Part shown: piece after piece, positions 16,824 to 26,309 of the stretch
Position numbering within the stretch: the first letter of the stretch is position 1
Layout: each line of letters opens with the position of its first letter
Assembly (NCBI RefSeq): GCF_050633425.1
Contig: NZ_JBOEGM010000008.1
Location: 186,001 to 250,000 of the forward strand
DNA from: Pelagimonas sp050633425
Lineage (GTDB): Bacteria; Pseudomonadota; Alphaproteobacteria; Rhodobacterales; Rhodobacteraceae
Direction: 5' to 3'
Length of the DNA stretch: 64,000 bases
Program-made: the position numbers and the translations under genes
The notes under the pieces: generated by a model
The model's database searches: none
What the model was told of the DNA's origin: nothing
The model's input: the letters and a program-made list of their open reading frames with translations, nothing else

Positions 16824-17287
16824 CCTGGCTCAAATCGATCTTGACCGCAGTGATTCTGGCGCTTGTGGCGCTCCCTTCTGGGGCCGTACAGCCGGATGAA
16901 ATGCTGGCTGATCCGGCACTGGAACAACGTGCGCGGGACATTTCGGCCGGGTTGCGCTGTCTTGTTTGTCAAAATGAAAGCATCGACGAATCCAACGCCT
17001 CTCTGGCGCGTGATTTGCGCCTGTTGGTGCGTGAGCGGATCATGGCGGGCGATGACAATGATCAGGTTGTTGACTATGTGGTCGCGCGTTACGGCGAATT
17101 TGTGCTGCTTCAGCCCACCACTGGCGGCTGGAACTGGTTGCTTTGGGCGACTGGGCCGTTGGGGCTGATCTTTGCGCTGATCGTTGCGGCGTTCTATCTT
17201 CGGGGCCGGTCACGGGCCACGGCTCAGGCTGATCCGGGGCTGAGCGATGACGAACAAGCCCGCTTGGACGAAATCCTGAAAAGCTAA
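16820..17287 (+). CDS. ccmH: Cytochrome c maturation protein CcmH (CcmL/CycL)
   Basis: The 155-residue protein has an N-terminal signal or anchor helix, then the thioredoxin-like motif LRCLVCQNESIDESNA, whose LRCxxC cysteines reduce the apocytochrome CxxCH thiols. A C-terminal membrane helix (LLWATGPLGLIFALIVAAFYLRG) follows. The length fits the short CcmH form without the TPR (CycH/CcmI) extension. It is coupled to ccmF by an ATGA overlap. Confidence 0.94.
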   Translation: MTWLKSILTAVILALVALPSGAVQPDEMLADPALEQRARDISAGLRCLVCQNESIDESNASLARDLRLLVRERIMAGDDNDQVVDYVVARYGEFVLLQPTTGGWNWLLWATGPLGLIFALIVAAFYLRGRSRATAQADPGLSDDEQARLDEILKS

Positions 17288-17470
17288 CGTTGCGGCCCCT
17301 GATGGGGGCTGCTACATATCGGGGCAGGGGTGACAGGAACCCTAGGCACCGCCACTTGCTAAACCTGTCGTTTCTCTCAGTGTTTCCCTGATTTTTCGGG
17401 CGATACCTCTGGACAAGGGCGGTCATCCTTCCCAAATCATGGGTTCGGTATCGTCAAGTCGGAGGGAAAG

Positions 17471-17965
17471 ATGACCCGTGAGACGATCACACTTGAGATC
17501 AAGGATCTTAAGAAATTTGCGCAAATCCTGCGCACTGAGCTGCCGCACAAGCCAAGCCATGTCGAAACCCTGAGCCTTGTGGCGCGGGCGGCTGGTTATC
17601 GCAACTTTCAACATCTGCGGGCGCAAAACACGCCGCAACCCCAGGCCGATGCCAAATTGGTGGCACGGGCGCATGAGCATTTTGACCCACAAGGGCAGCT
17701 GATCCGGTGGCCCGGTAAGACGCGTATCCAAGCGCTATGTCTTTGGGTTCTATGGGCGCGCTTGCCAGCCCGTGCCGTCATGACCGAGCGCCAAATCAGC
17801 GCGCGGATAGACGATATGACCTTGTTTCATGACGCGGCACAAATCAGGCGCGGGATGGTCGAACACCGCCTTGTTGGACGAAACCTTGATGGGTCGGCCT
17901 ATGAACGCATCGAACAAGCGCCACCGCCTGAAGCGCGCGCATTGATCGCCAAACTGGTGCCGTGA
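17471..17965 (+). CDS. DUF2087-domain protein
   Basis: The 164-residue protein has two parts. The N-terminal helical part (LEIKDLKKFAQILRTEL..., residues 1-55) is of the kind found in small glyoxalase-related proteins of this order. The C-terminal part (about 65-164), with HFDPQGQLIRWPGKTRIQALCLWVLWARLP, RQISARIDDMTLFHDAAQIRR and MVEHRLVGRNLDGSAYER, is typical of DUF2087, a winged-helix-like domain often found in putative regulators. GGAGGG precedes the ATG. A nucleic-acid-binding role is plausible but unproven. Confidence 0.75.
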   Translation: MTRETITLEIKDLKKFAQILRTELPHKPSHVETLSLVARAAGYRNFQHLRAQNTPQPQADAKLVARAHEHFDPQGQLIRWPGKTRIQALCLWVLWARLPARAVMTERQISARIDDMTLFHDAAQIRRGMVEHRLVGRNLDGSAYERIEQAPPPEARALIAKLVP

Positions 17966-18034
17966 CGCGGGGTTTCGCTTTGCCATTTCCCTGTCTTCAG
18001 TATTTGATACAGCCACCAGGCTAACGGAGTTCCC

Positions 18035-18811
18035 ATGAAATACGACACGATCACCTATGCTGTCGAAGACGACATCGCGACGATTGCGATCAATCGCCCT
18101 GACGTCATGAATGCGTTGAGCACGCAAATGCGCGCCGAACTGGCCGATGCCTTTACCCGCGGCGGCAAAGAGGCCCGCGTGGTGGTTTTGACCGGGAATG
18201 GCAAAGCGTTTTGTTCAGGTCAGGACTTAGGGGATGGTAAGAACATTGCTCAGCTTGATCTGCAACGAACGTTGAATGACGAATATGTGCCCATGTTGCG
18301 CGCCATCTATGAATGCCCCGTGCCGACTATTGCGGCCGTCAATGGTGCTGCGGCGGGGGCAGGGGCGAACCTTGCCTTGGCGGCGGATGTGGTAATCGCC
18401 ACCGAAAGCGCCTATTTCCTGCAAGCCTTTAGCAAGATTGGTCTGATCCCGGATGCGGGTGGAACATGGTTCTTGCCACGTCAGATTGGTCTGGCCAAAG
18501 CGATGGGCAAGGCGCTGTTTGCAGAAAAGATCAGCGCCCGGCAAGCCGATGAATGGGGCATGATTTGGGAAGCGGTTCCAGATGGCGAGTTTGAGATCAT
18601 CTGGAAGGCACGCGCGGCCCATCTGGCCAATGGACCGACCTTGTCCTATGCGCGGATCAAACAGGCGATGCGGGCCTCTTATGACAATACGCTCGAAGAT
18701 CAGCTGTCGCTTGAGGCAACGCTGCAGGGCCAATGTGGCAAGTCGCGTGACTTTATGGAAGGCGTCATGGCCTTTCTCGACAAGCGCAAACCGGAATACG
18801 AAGGGCGTTAA
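18035..18811 (+). CDS. Enoyl-CoA hydratase/isomerase, PaaG-like
   Basis: The 258-residue crotonase-fold protein shows the two oxyanion-hole regions: GNGKAFCSGQDLGDG near residue 60 and NGAAAGAGANLALAADVVIA near residue 105. The SKIGLIPDAGGTWFLPRQIG segment carries Asp in place of the second hydratase Glu. This PDAGGT form is typical of PaaG, which isomerises ring-1,2-epoxyphenylacetyl-CoA to the oxepin. No other paa genes are near, so a general enoyl-CoA hydratase/isomerase role is also possible. A bidirectional terminator follows. Confidence 0.85.
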   Translation: MKYDTITYAVEDDIATIAINRPDVMNALSTQMRAELADAFTRGGKEARVVVLTGNGKAFCSGQDLGDGKNIAQLDLQRTLNDEYVPMLRAIYECPVPTIAAVNGAAAGAGANLALAADVVIATESAYFLQAFSKIGLIPDAGGTWFLPRQIGLAKAMGKALFAEKISARQADEWGMIWEAVPDGEFEIIWKARAAHLANGPTLSYARIKQAMRASYDNTLEDQLSLEATLQGQCGKSRDFMEGVMAFLDKRKPEYEGR

Positions 18812-18826
18812 GCCGGGCTTTCGATC

Positions 18827-18860
18827 AAAAAAAGGGCGCGGAATTCCGCGCCCTTTGTCG
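18827..18860. terminator. Bidirectional terminator between two convergent genes
   Basis: AAAGGGCGCGGAATTCCGCGCCCTTT is a perfect palindrome, with an A tract before it and T residues after it. It ends both the PaaG-like gene and the large acidic-protein gene. Confidence 0.9.
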
Positions 18861-18876
18861 TTGGTATTGAACAAGA

Positions 18877-21057
18877 TTATGCGTAATCGTCGACCATTTG
18901 CGCCGGATCATCTGCAACGTCACTTTCATCTGCAATCCCGTCCGGGTTTTGCGGATCAAAGTCTTTCATCAGATCATCATAGGTCACCAGATACTGGCCG
19001 CAGTCAGCATCATCAGACGCCGTGGCGTAGCAAAGATCATCAACCGCGCCAGACCCTGCCAAGGTGACCTGCATTGATGACACGCCATCCACTGCGATGT
19101 CGATCTGCTGGTTGGAATTGTCACCGGCGCTTGGGATCGCGATTGAATCGATCAGCTCGCCATCTGCATCGTACAAGTCAATGGCACCGCCTTCTTCTTC
19201 GATATCCAGCACGTTGAGGCTCACAACGTCGGTGGGGGCGTCAAAATCAAAGGTGATCGTGCCGCCGCTCGCGTTGTCATCGGCGTCCGATGCGTCATTG
19301 TCTTCGGAAATGATGATCGCATTGCCTTGATTGGCATAGCTCAGATCGCTGTCACCACCAGTTGGGTTGGCCGTGTCAAAGATCATTGCATCATTTTCGC
19401 TGGCCGCATCATCACCGGCCCGTTGTGCGGTGACGCTAAAGCCATCGAATTGCAACGCCGCGGTGTCACCCGCTGTTGCGACTTCGAATTCTTCGCAAGT
19501 CTCGCTTGCGTGATCATCGTCGCCTTCGGTGGTTTCGGTGACGCGCACCTCAAGATTGTCGAGGCGCAGAATCTCGTCGTTGGCGGAAATGTCGGATACC
19601 AAACGGAACTGGACGTTTTCGTTGGCCCCATCCAGAACACCGCCGGAATAGGTCAACGTGGTCATGTCGCCGTCAAAAGTCTGACCAGTTTGATCGCCAA
19701 CCATGGCTGTCCGGGCATCATTGACGCGGTATTCGTCAAGCAGCACCCAATCGCCACCATCAATCTGAACTTCGACGCGCAGGCTGTCGGAATAGCAACC
19801 GCTGTTCTCAAAATTGCCGATGTTCACGGCCTGAGCATCCAGGCTGAACTCTACCGGGCCGTCGGTGGCAACTTCGGCAAGCTCAACACGGCCATCATTG
19901 TAACCATTGGTGAACAGCGCCTCTTGGTCCACATCCCAGCGACCACTGGACACAATGGCGTCTGAGGCAGAGGGGGTGTGCTCATCAACAAAATCTTCGC
20001 TGAGCGCGCTGACCATGGTCGACGTTTCGCCGGTCGCAGGGACATCTACCGCCTCTGTGGTGGTCACCTGGACATCATCCAGGTAGATACGTTCGTTGCA
20101 GGCGGAAATGTCGGACACGATGCGGAATTCAGCCGTGCCATCGACAGAGTCGAGTACGCCGCCGGAGTAGGTGAGGGTGCTGCTGTCACCGCTAAAGGTC
20201 TGGCCCGATTGGTCACCGACCAAGGCGGTTCCAGAGTCGTTGACCATAAAGGTATCGAGTGTCTGCCACTCACCATTGTCGAGCCGAACCTGAACTTCGA
20301 GGCTATCTGCATAGCGACCGGAGTTTTCGAATTCATGAACATTCTGAGCACGGGCGTCAAAGCTGAAGGTTACTGGTCCGTCGCTCTCGACGGCGGCCAA
20401 TTGCAGATCACCATCCCAATAGCCGTTGGTCATCAGCTCGCCATGGGCACTTCTAAAGTCATTTTCGATGATGTTGTTATTGGTGTGGCCTGAATGGTGT
20501 CCCCAAGCCAGATCCTCCATGTTTTCGTCGATGGCGGTGACGGTCTCATAAACCGTTGCGGAATCGTCTCCGCTGTTGCCTGTCCCACCAGTAAGCGCGA
20601 TGCCTGCGCCATTGTCGCTGTTGACCACAGCGGTCAGGTTGCTCAGGTCGATACTATCGGCGGTCAGGTTTGAATCTCCGCCATCAATATAGAATGTCAG
20701 CGTTGCCTCATCGACGTCTCCGCCCGATGACCATGGCTCGGTGCCAAATTCGAGACGCACATCATAAGGCTCCTGAATTTGAGCGCCGTTATCCATCTGG
20801 TTCATGGTGCCGCTGGCAACGGTGAAGCCGGTCACGTTTTCGCCGTTCGACCCGACGCTTTCATCAAAATCAGGATAGATCGTCAGCTCGGACGCATCGA
20901 CATCATCTGCCAAGTTGAAAAACAACGCGTCCAGATCAGTTGTTTCCGGGTTCTCGGTGGAAACGCGCATGAACAAATTGCCATTATCTTCGATAATCGT
21001 AACGCGTACCTGGGGATCGCAGCCCAAAAGGACTTCGGTTGGGGAGGATGTGGCCAT
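18877..21057 (-). CDS. Large acidic protein with a duplicated beta-rich domain
   Basis: The 726-residue protein is strongly acidic (Asp, Glu, Asn, Gly, Ser, Thr rich, few Lys). It lacks an N-terminal signal peptide, as is usual for type I-secreted surface proteins. Residues about 1-185 form one unit. Residues about 205-333 and 380-508 are clear repeats: both contain FENSG.Y.DSL, a VND...GDQ.GQTF.GD core, TLTYSGGVLD and RLVSDISA or RIVSDISA. Residues about 520-690 form another beta-rich unit with an acidic linker. I do not see RTX nonapeptides or a recognised C-terminal sorting signal. A calcium-binding extracellular or surface role is inference. It is a single gene between terminators. Confidence 0.7.
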   Translation of the reverse strand: MATSSPTEVLLGCDPQVRVTIIEDNGNLFMRVSTENPETTDLDALFFNLADDVDASELTIYPDFDESVGSNGENVTGFTVASGTMNQMDNGAQIQEPYDVRLEFGTEPWSSGGDVDEATLTFYIDGGDSNLTADSIDLSNLTAVVNSDNGAGIALTGGTGNSGDDSATVYETVTAIDENMEDLAWGHHSGHTNNNIIENDFRSAHGELMTNGYWDGDLQLAAVESDGPVTFSFDARAQNVHEFENSGRYADSLEVQVRLDNGEWQTLDTFMVNDSGTALVGDQSGQTFSGDSSTLTYSGGVLDSVDGTAEFRIVSDISACNERIYLDDVQVTTTEAVDVPATGETSTMVSALSEDFVDEHTPSASDAIVSSGRWDVDQEALFTNGYNDGRVELAEVATDGPVEFSLDAQAVNIGNFENSGCYSDSLRVEVQIDGGDWVLLDEYRVNDARTAMVGDQTGQTFDGDMTTLTYSGGVLDGANENVQFRLVSDISANDEILRLDNLEVRVTETTEGDDDHASETCEEFEVATAGDTAALQFDGFSVTAQRAGDDAASENDAMIFDTANPTGGDSDLSYANQGNAIIISEDNDASDADDNASGGTITFDFDAPTDVVSLNVLDIEEEGGAIDLYDADGELIDSIAIPSAGDNSNQQIDIAVDGVSSMQVTLAGSGAVDDLCYATASDDADCGQYLVTYDDLMKDFDPQNPDGIADESDVADDPAQMVDDYA

Positions 21058-21256
21058 CAGCTAGCTCCTGCTAAATCGCAAACTGTGAAAATTCGACCAA
21101 TTCATGCCGAAACCTGTTCGAAATTGCGCCTTTTATAGCGGAAACAATCCGTTTCAGCCCCAGTCTTGCCACATTTGGCCAGGGGGGCGCTGGCTCTGCC
21201 AAACAATGACCAACTCGGCCAAATATTGTTTCCAATAACTTTGGCAACATTTGGGC

Positions 21257-21292
21257 ACAAAAAAAACCGACCCCTTTGCAGGGGCCGGGTTT
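21257..21292 (-). terminator. Terminator after gltA
   Basis: On the minus strand, AAACCCGGCCCCTGCAAAGGGGTCGG is followed by eight T. The GGCCCC/GGGGTC stem lies 24 bp past the gltA stop. Confidence 0.85.
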
Positions 21293-21315
21293 CAATGTCA
21301 CGAATCGTTAAGGGC

Positions 21316-22611
21316 TTAACGGTTTTCGATGTTCGAATAGTCGCGCTCGGTTTCACCGAGGTAAAGCTGACGTGGACGGCCAATTTTATGCGCCGGATCT
21401 GACAGCTGTTCTTTCCACTGCGAAATCCATCCCACAGTCCGCGACAGGGCAAAGATCGGAGTGAACATCGACGTTGGGAAACCCATCGCTTCAAGGATGA
21501 TACCAGAATAGAAATCAACGTTCGGGAACAGCTTTTTCTCGGCGAAATAGGGATCGGCCAGAGCAGCGGCTTCCAAGGCTTTGGCAGTTGCCAAAACCGG
21601 GTTGTTTTCGACGCCCAGCAGGTCAAGAACTTCGTCAGCGGACTGTTTCATAACAGTCGCGCGTGGATCAAAGTTTTTGTAAACGCGGTGACCAAAGCCC
21701 ATCAGACGGAAAGGATCATTCTTGTCTTTGGCGCGGGCAATGAACTCAGGGATATTCTCGGGCGAGCCGATTTCCTTGAGCATTTCAAGGCAGGCTTGGT
21801 TGGCACCGCCATGGGATGGCCCCCACAGGCAAGCAATACCAGCGGCAATACAGGCGAACGGGTTGGCACCCGAAGACGAAGCCAAACGAACGGTAGATGT
21901 CGAAGCGTTCTGTTCGTGATCTGCATGCAGTGTAAAGATCCGGTCCATCGCACGGGCGATGATCGGGTCGACGACATATTCTTCGGCAGGAACTGCAAAG
22001 CACATGTGGATAAAGTTCGCAGCATAATCCAGGTCGTTGCGCGGATACACAAACGGCTGACCAACCGAATATTTGTAGGCCATCGCCGCGATGGTCGGCA
22101 TTTTCGCAATCAGGCGGTGCGAGGCGATTTCGCGCTGAACCGGATCAGAAATGTCGGTGCTGTCATGATAGAAGGCAGACATCGCACCAACCACGCCAAC
22201 CATGGTCGCCATCGGATGCGCATCGCGGCGGAACCCGCGAAAGAAGTTGTGCATCTGCTCGTGGATCATCGTGTGATTGGTGATGGTGTTTTCGAACTTT
22301 TCTAGCTCAGCCGCCGAAGGAAGCTCACCATAAAGCATCAAATAGCACACTTCGAGATAATGCGATTTTTCTGCCAGTTGGTCGATTGGATACCCACGGT
22401 GCAACAGCTCACCCTTGCCGCCATCAATAAAGGTGATGGTGCTGTCACAGCTCGCGGTGGAGGTGAAGCCCGGGTCATAGGTGAACACGCCTGCTTGGGC
22501 GTAGAGCTTACGGATATCAAGCACATCCGGGCCAGCCGTCGGCGAATGGATCGGCAAATCATAGTTTTGCCCATCAATGGTCAGCGTCGCGGTTTTGGTC
22601 GTATCAGCCAT
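21316..22611 (-). CDS. gltA: Citrate synthase (type II)
   Basis: The 431-residue enzyme condenses acetyl-CoA and oxaloacetate in the TCA cycle. Catalytic regions are visible: GLWGPSHGG-type loop (CLWGPSHGGANQ, His), MGFGHRVYKNFDPR (His, Arg), and the later Asp in FPNVDFYSG. An N-terminal beta domain (ATLTIDGQNYDLPI) marks the long Gram-negative hexameric form, which is usually inhibited by NADH. It lies downstream of gltX on the same strand, 88 bp away, and ends in a strong terminator. Confidence 0.97.
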   Translation of the reverse strand: MADTTKTATLTIDGQNYDLPIHSPTAGPDVLDIRKLYAQAGVFTYDPGFTSTASCDSTITFIDGGKGELLHRGYPIDQLAEKSHYLEVCYLMLYGELPSAAELEKFENTITNHTMIHEQMHNFFRGFRRDAHPMATMVGVVGAMSAFYHDSTDISDPVQREIASHRLIAKMPTIAAMAYKYSVGQPFVYPRNDLDYAANFIHMCFAVPAEEYVVDPIIARAMDRIFTLHADHEQNASTSTVRLASSSGANPFACIAAGIACLWGPSHGGANQACLEMLKEIGSPENIPEFIARAKDKNDPFRLMGFGHRVYKNFDPRATVMKQSADEVLDLLGVENNPVLATAKALEAAALADPYFAEKKLFPNVDFYSGIILEAMGFPTSMFTPIFALSRTVGWISQWKEQLSDPAHKIGRPRQLYLGETERDYSNIENR

Positions 22612-22699
22612 GCGTGTTTTCCCTTGTTCTCGAACGTGGGCGGGCCACTTCTGCGGCCCGCAGTCTTTTTGTCTTGGGAAAGGCCGACACGAAATTCGG

Positions 22700-24109
22700 T
22701 CAGCTGTCTCCCCCGTTTGCGGCCTGGGTCAACCGATCAAGGCTGATCTCCTGGCCAAGCACGAGCATCATATCAAAGACGCTCGGAGTGGCAGCTCGGC
22801 CTGCCAATGCCGCCCTCAATGGGCCAGCCAGCTTGCCGAATTTCATGCCATTTTCTTCTGCAAAGCGGTTCAATGCCGCCTCAAGTTCATCCCGCGTCCA
22901 GCTAACATTTTGCAGCTGCGGCGTCAACGCGTTCAGTATACCACGGGATACCGCATCCAGGTTCTTGGCAGCCTTCTCCTCAACATCGACTGCACCGTCG
23001 ATCAGCGCAAAGTGTGCTTTTTCAAGGAGTTCCGGGAGTGTTTTGGCCCTTTCCTTGAGGCAATATAGCGCGGCGTTCAGCCGCTGTGACTGAACGTCTG
23101 TCAAAGCTGGCAAACCCACAGCCTCACGATAAGTCACAATTTCATGCAGCAACGCAGCATCGTCAGCCACTGCAATATGTTGTCCACAGATATTCTCCAA
23201 CTTCTTAAAGTCAAATCGAGCGGGTGATTTGCCGATTCCATCGGTCCCGAACCACTCCTTTGCCTGATCATCCGTAAAGAATTCGTCATCACCGTGGCTC
23301 CATCCGAGCCGGGCAAGGTAGTTTCGCATGCCAGCAGAGGGGTATCCCATCGCCTGATATTCCTCAACTCCGAGCGCGCCATGGCGTTTGGACAGCTTCT
23401 TGCCATCGGGGCCGTGGATCAACGGAATATGCGCATAAACCGGCAGATCCCAGCCCATCGCCGTGTAGATGCCCATTTGGCGTGCGGCATTGTTCAGGTG
23501 ATCGTCACCGCGAATAACGTGGGTCACCCCCATATCATGATCATCTACGACAACGGCCAGCATGTAGACAGGCGTGCCATCGGAACGTAACAGAACCATG
23601 TCATCCAGATTCTCATTCTTGATCCGAACCCGGCCCTGAACCTCATCATTGATTACGGTTTCGCCGTCCTGAGCGGATTTCAAACGCACAACATAAGGCT
23701 CATTCGGGTAAGTTTCGGCAGGCGCATCGCGCCAAGGGCTTTGGAAATGCGTCGATTTGCCTTCGGCGCGCGCAGTTTCGCGAAAGGCTTCGATCTCATC
23801 CTGAGTTGAGAAGCATTTGTAGGCCGCACCTTTGGATAACAATTCATGCGCGACTTCGGCATGACGATCCGCGCGATCAAACTGGCTTATGACCTCTCCG
23901 TCAAAGTCCAGACCCAGCCAATCCATCCCCTTGAGAATGGCCGCGCTGGCTTCTGGGGTCGAACGGCTGCGATCGGTGTCTTCGATCCGCAAAAGGAATT
24001 TTCCGCCTCGGCCACGGGCATAGAGCCAATTGAAAAGCGCCGTACGCGCGCCGCCAATATGCAGGTAGCCAGTGGGCGAAGGGGCAAAACGGGTCACGAC
24101 TGCAGTCAT
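22700..24109 (-). CDS. gltX: Glutamyl-tRNA synthetase
   Basis: The 469-residue class I synthetase shows the HIGH-type signature SPTGYLHIGGARTALFNW near residue 15 and the KMSKS-type motif KLSKRHG near residue 240. It charges tRNA(Glu), and in alphaproteobacteria often also tRNA(Gln) for later amidation; which GltX type this is cannot be settled here. I use the ATG at 24109 (MTAVVTRFAPSP) rather than an upstream in-frame start at 24166. A CtrA-like box sits six bases upstream. Confidence 0.96.
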   Translation of the reverse strand: MTAVVTRFAPSPTGYLHIGGARTALFNWLYARGRGGKFLLRIEDTDRSRSTPEASAAILKGMDWLGLDFDGEVISQFDRADRHAEVAHELLSKGAAYKCFSTQDEIEAFRETARAEGKSTHFQSPWRDAPAETYPNEPYVVRLKSAQDGETVINDEVQGRVRIKNENLDDMVLLRSDGTPVYMLAVVVDDHDMGVTHVIRGDDHLNNAARQMGIYTAMGWDLPVYAHIPLIHGPDGKKLSKRHGALGVEEYQAMGYPSAGMRNYLARLGWSHGDDEFFTDDQAKEWFGTDGIGKSPARFDFKKLENICGQHIAVADDAALLHEIVTYREAVGLPALTDVQSQRLNAALYCLKERAKTLPELLEKAHFALIDGAVDVEEKAAKNLDAVSRGILNALTPQLQNVSWTRDELEAALNRFAEENGMKFGKLAGPLRAALAGRAATPSVFDMMLVLGQEISLDRLTQAANGGDS

Positions 24110-24114
24110 TTTGG

Positions 24115-24130
24115 TTAACCTTATGCTAAC
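24115..24130. promoter_or_regulatory. CtrA-box candidate between gltX and comEC
   Basis: TTAA-CCTTATG-CTAAC differs from the CtrA consensus TTAA-N7-TTAAC at one base, and the left half reads TTAACC as preferred. It lies about 90 bp before comEC and just before gltX. In Rhodobacter, com genes including comEC are reported to need CtrA. Confidence 0.4.
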
Positions 24131-24218
24131 AGGGAAAGGAGTATCTTTGAGCTGTTCCTTAAACACAGGTCCGGCTTAGGGCAAGCGATGCTCAAGGCCG
24201 CGCCGCGACAAGGCGAGC

Positions 24219-26288
24219 ATGGCACAGGCCCTTCACATGATGGCCGCGGTGTTGCTTAGGCAGCGTGGGCATCTATTCCCTTGGTCCCCGGTTTTCTTGG
24301 CCGTGGGAATTGGCAGCTATTTTTCGTTAAGATCCGAACCCGCGTCTTTGGTTCTTGTGCTGTTCGGCATCACGGGTCTGGCTTTGGTTGTTCTGAACGG
24401 TCGGGCGGGACCGGTTGCCGGGCCTTTGATCGCGGCCATCGGTTTGGCAACGCTTGGGTTTTCACTTGCCGGCGCACGTGCGCACATGGTTGCGGGGCCG
24501 GTTCTCGACTTTCGATATTATGGCCCGATTGAAGGTCGCATTGTTGGGATAGATCGCTCGGGCTCTGACGCGGTACGCCTGACGCTTGATCGGGTGGTGT
24601 TGGAACGAATGGATCCAGACGACACCCCCAAGCGAGTCAGAGTATCTTTGCATGGAAAACAGGGGTTTACTGAGCCACAGCCCGGTGCAGTAATCATTTT
24701 GACCGGACATTTGTCGCCCCCCAGTGGTGCGGTCGAACCCGGCGGTTTTGATTTCCGTCGCCATGCTTGGTTCTTGAAGCTGGGAGGCGTCGGCTATACC
24801 CGCAGTCCGGTGCTTTTGCTCGATCATCCCGGCAAGGGGCAGGTGCTTTTCAAGGCGCGAATGTGGTTGTCTGCGCGGGTTCAAAGCCGGCTTGGTGGTG
24901 AAACAGGGGCTTTTGCTGCGGCCTTAATGACCGGCGATCGCTCCGGGATGGGGCAAGAGACGTTGCGCACCTTACGCGCCACCAATCTCGCCCATCTCTT
25001 GGCCATTTCCGGCCTGCATATGGGGTTGCTTGCTGGTTTTGTCTTCACTGCGTTGCGTCTTGGATTGCTTTTGATCCCGCATGCGCGCCACAACTGGCAG
25101 GTCAAAAAGATCGCTGCCGCCGGAGCTTTGTTGGCGGCACTGGGCTATTTATCCTTGTCTGGGGGCAGCGTCGCGACCCAACGGGCGTTTATTATGGCAG
25201 CCGCAGCATTAACGGCCCTGATGCTTGATCGGCGGGCATTGTCCTTACGCAGCGTTGCGATGGCGGCGCTGATCGTCCTCATTTTCCGGCCCGAAGCCCT
25301 GGTTTCGCCTGGATTTCAGATGTCCTTCGCCGCAACAACCGCATTAATAACTGTGTTTGAGCAGATCACAATTTGGCAACAAGGGCGCCAGATACCTCGT
25401 TGGTTCGCTCCTGTGATGGGGTTGGTAGTTTCCTCGGCCGTGGCTGGCGCAGCGACGGCTCCGGTCGGAATGGCCCACTTCAATATGCTTTCGCAATACG
25501 GGTTGGTCGCAAATTTACTGTCCGTGCCGGTGATGGGGGCAGTCGTGGTTCCCATGGCCGTTTTGGCCGCGATTCTTATGCCGTTCGGTCTTGATTGGAT
25601 CGCGCTTGAATTGATGGCCCTTGGGTTGGACTGGATTTTGGCTGTCGCACAATGGGTCGCGAGTTGGGAGGGGGTGACCCGTGCGGTGGTTGCACCCGAC
25701 GGCAGTGTTCTGCCGCTTTTGGCCATTGGCGGGTTAATTCTATGCCTGTGGCGCGGGATCGGGCGTTTGGTGGGTTTGGCCCCTGCCGCACTCGCTGTGG
25801 TCCTTTGGATGCAGACAGAACGCCCGGCGCTATTGGTGTCAGACACGGGCACCCTGGTGGGGGTCATGACCCAAGATGGGCGAGCGTTGTCGCGTCCCAA
25901 AGGGGCGGGGTTTGTTGCCGAAAACTGGCTTGAAAACGATGGCTATGCCGGAACCCAACAGCAAGCCGCAGAGCGTTGGCCGGGCGTGATCGAATCCCGC
26001 GTGGCCACCGCGCACATTGGACGGAAACAAGTGATTCACCTACAGGGGAAACGCGCAATAGCAACGTTAGAAACCTGTTCCCGCGATCAAATCGTTATCG
26101 CTAGCGCCAAAGCCAGACCCAAAGGCGGTTGTGACGTTTTGGACCCGACCAAGCTCAGGCAAACCGGGTCTGTGGCCTTTTGGCAGACCGAAGACGGGTT
26201 GCAAATGATCACAGCCCGTCAGCTGTCAGGTCATAGATTGTGGCACGGGGCTGAGCAGGAGCCCCAACGCCTTGCAGACGTGCGATAA
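24219..26288 (+). CDS. comEC: ComEC/Rec2 DNA-uptake channel
   Basis: The 689-residue polytopic protein has an N-terminal DUF4131-type region (about 25-200). The competence domain follows, with the signature LRATNLAHLLAISGLHMGLLAG near residue 250 and repeated membrane helices to about 530. The C-terminal soluble part is short and lacks the metallo-beta-lactamase domain (no HxHxDH), as is usual in this order. It should carry single-stranded DNA across the inner membrane in natural transformation or GTA-mediated transfer. It converges on lexA, with 21 bp between the stops. Confidence 0.93.
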   Translation: MAQALHMMAAVLLRQRGHLFPWSPVFLAVGIGSYFSLRSEPASLVLVLFGITGLALVVLNGRAGPVAGPLIAAIGLATLGFSLAGARAHMVAGPVLDFRYYGPIEGRIVGIDRSGSDAVRLTLDRVVLERMDPDDTPKRVRVSLHGKQGFTEPQPGAVIILTGHLSPPSGAVEPGGFDFRRHAWFLKLGGVGYTRSPVLLLDHPGKGQVLFKARMWLSARVQSRLGGETGAFAAALMTGDRSGMGQETLRTLRATNLAHLLAISGLHMGLLAGFVFTALRLGLLLIPHARHNWQVKKIAAAGALLAALGYLSLSGGSVATQRAFIMAAAALTALMLDRRALSLRSVAMAALIVLIFRPEALVSPGFQMSFAATTALITVFEQITIWQQGRQIPRWFAPVMGLVVSSAVAGAATAPVGMAHFNMLSQYGLVANLLSVPVMGAVVVPMAVLAAILMPFGLDWIALELMALGLDWILAVAQWVASWEGVTRAVVAPDGSVLPLLAIGGLILCLWRGIGRLVGLAPAALAVVLWMQTERPALLVSDTGTLVGVMTQDGRALSRPKGAGFVAENWLENDGYAGTQQQAAERWPGVIESRVATAHIGRKQVIHLQGKRAIATLETCSRDQIVIASAKARPKGGCDVLDPTKLRQTGSVAFWQTEDGLQMITARQLSGHRLWHGAEQEPQRLADVR

Positions 26289-26309
26289 CAGAACCGACAC
26301 CAAAAGGCG

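Noticed and set aside
17288..17320. Terminator after ccmH
   Set aside because: GCGGCCCC-TGAT-GGGGGCTGC can pair, but no T tract follows and the pairing is imperfect.
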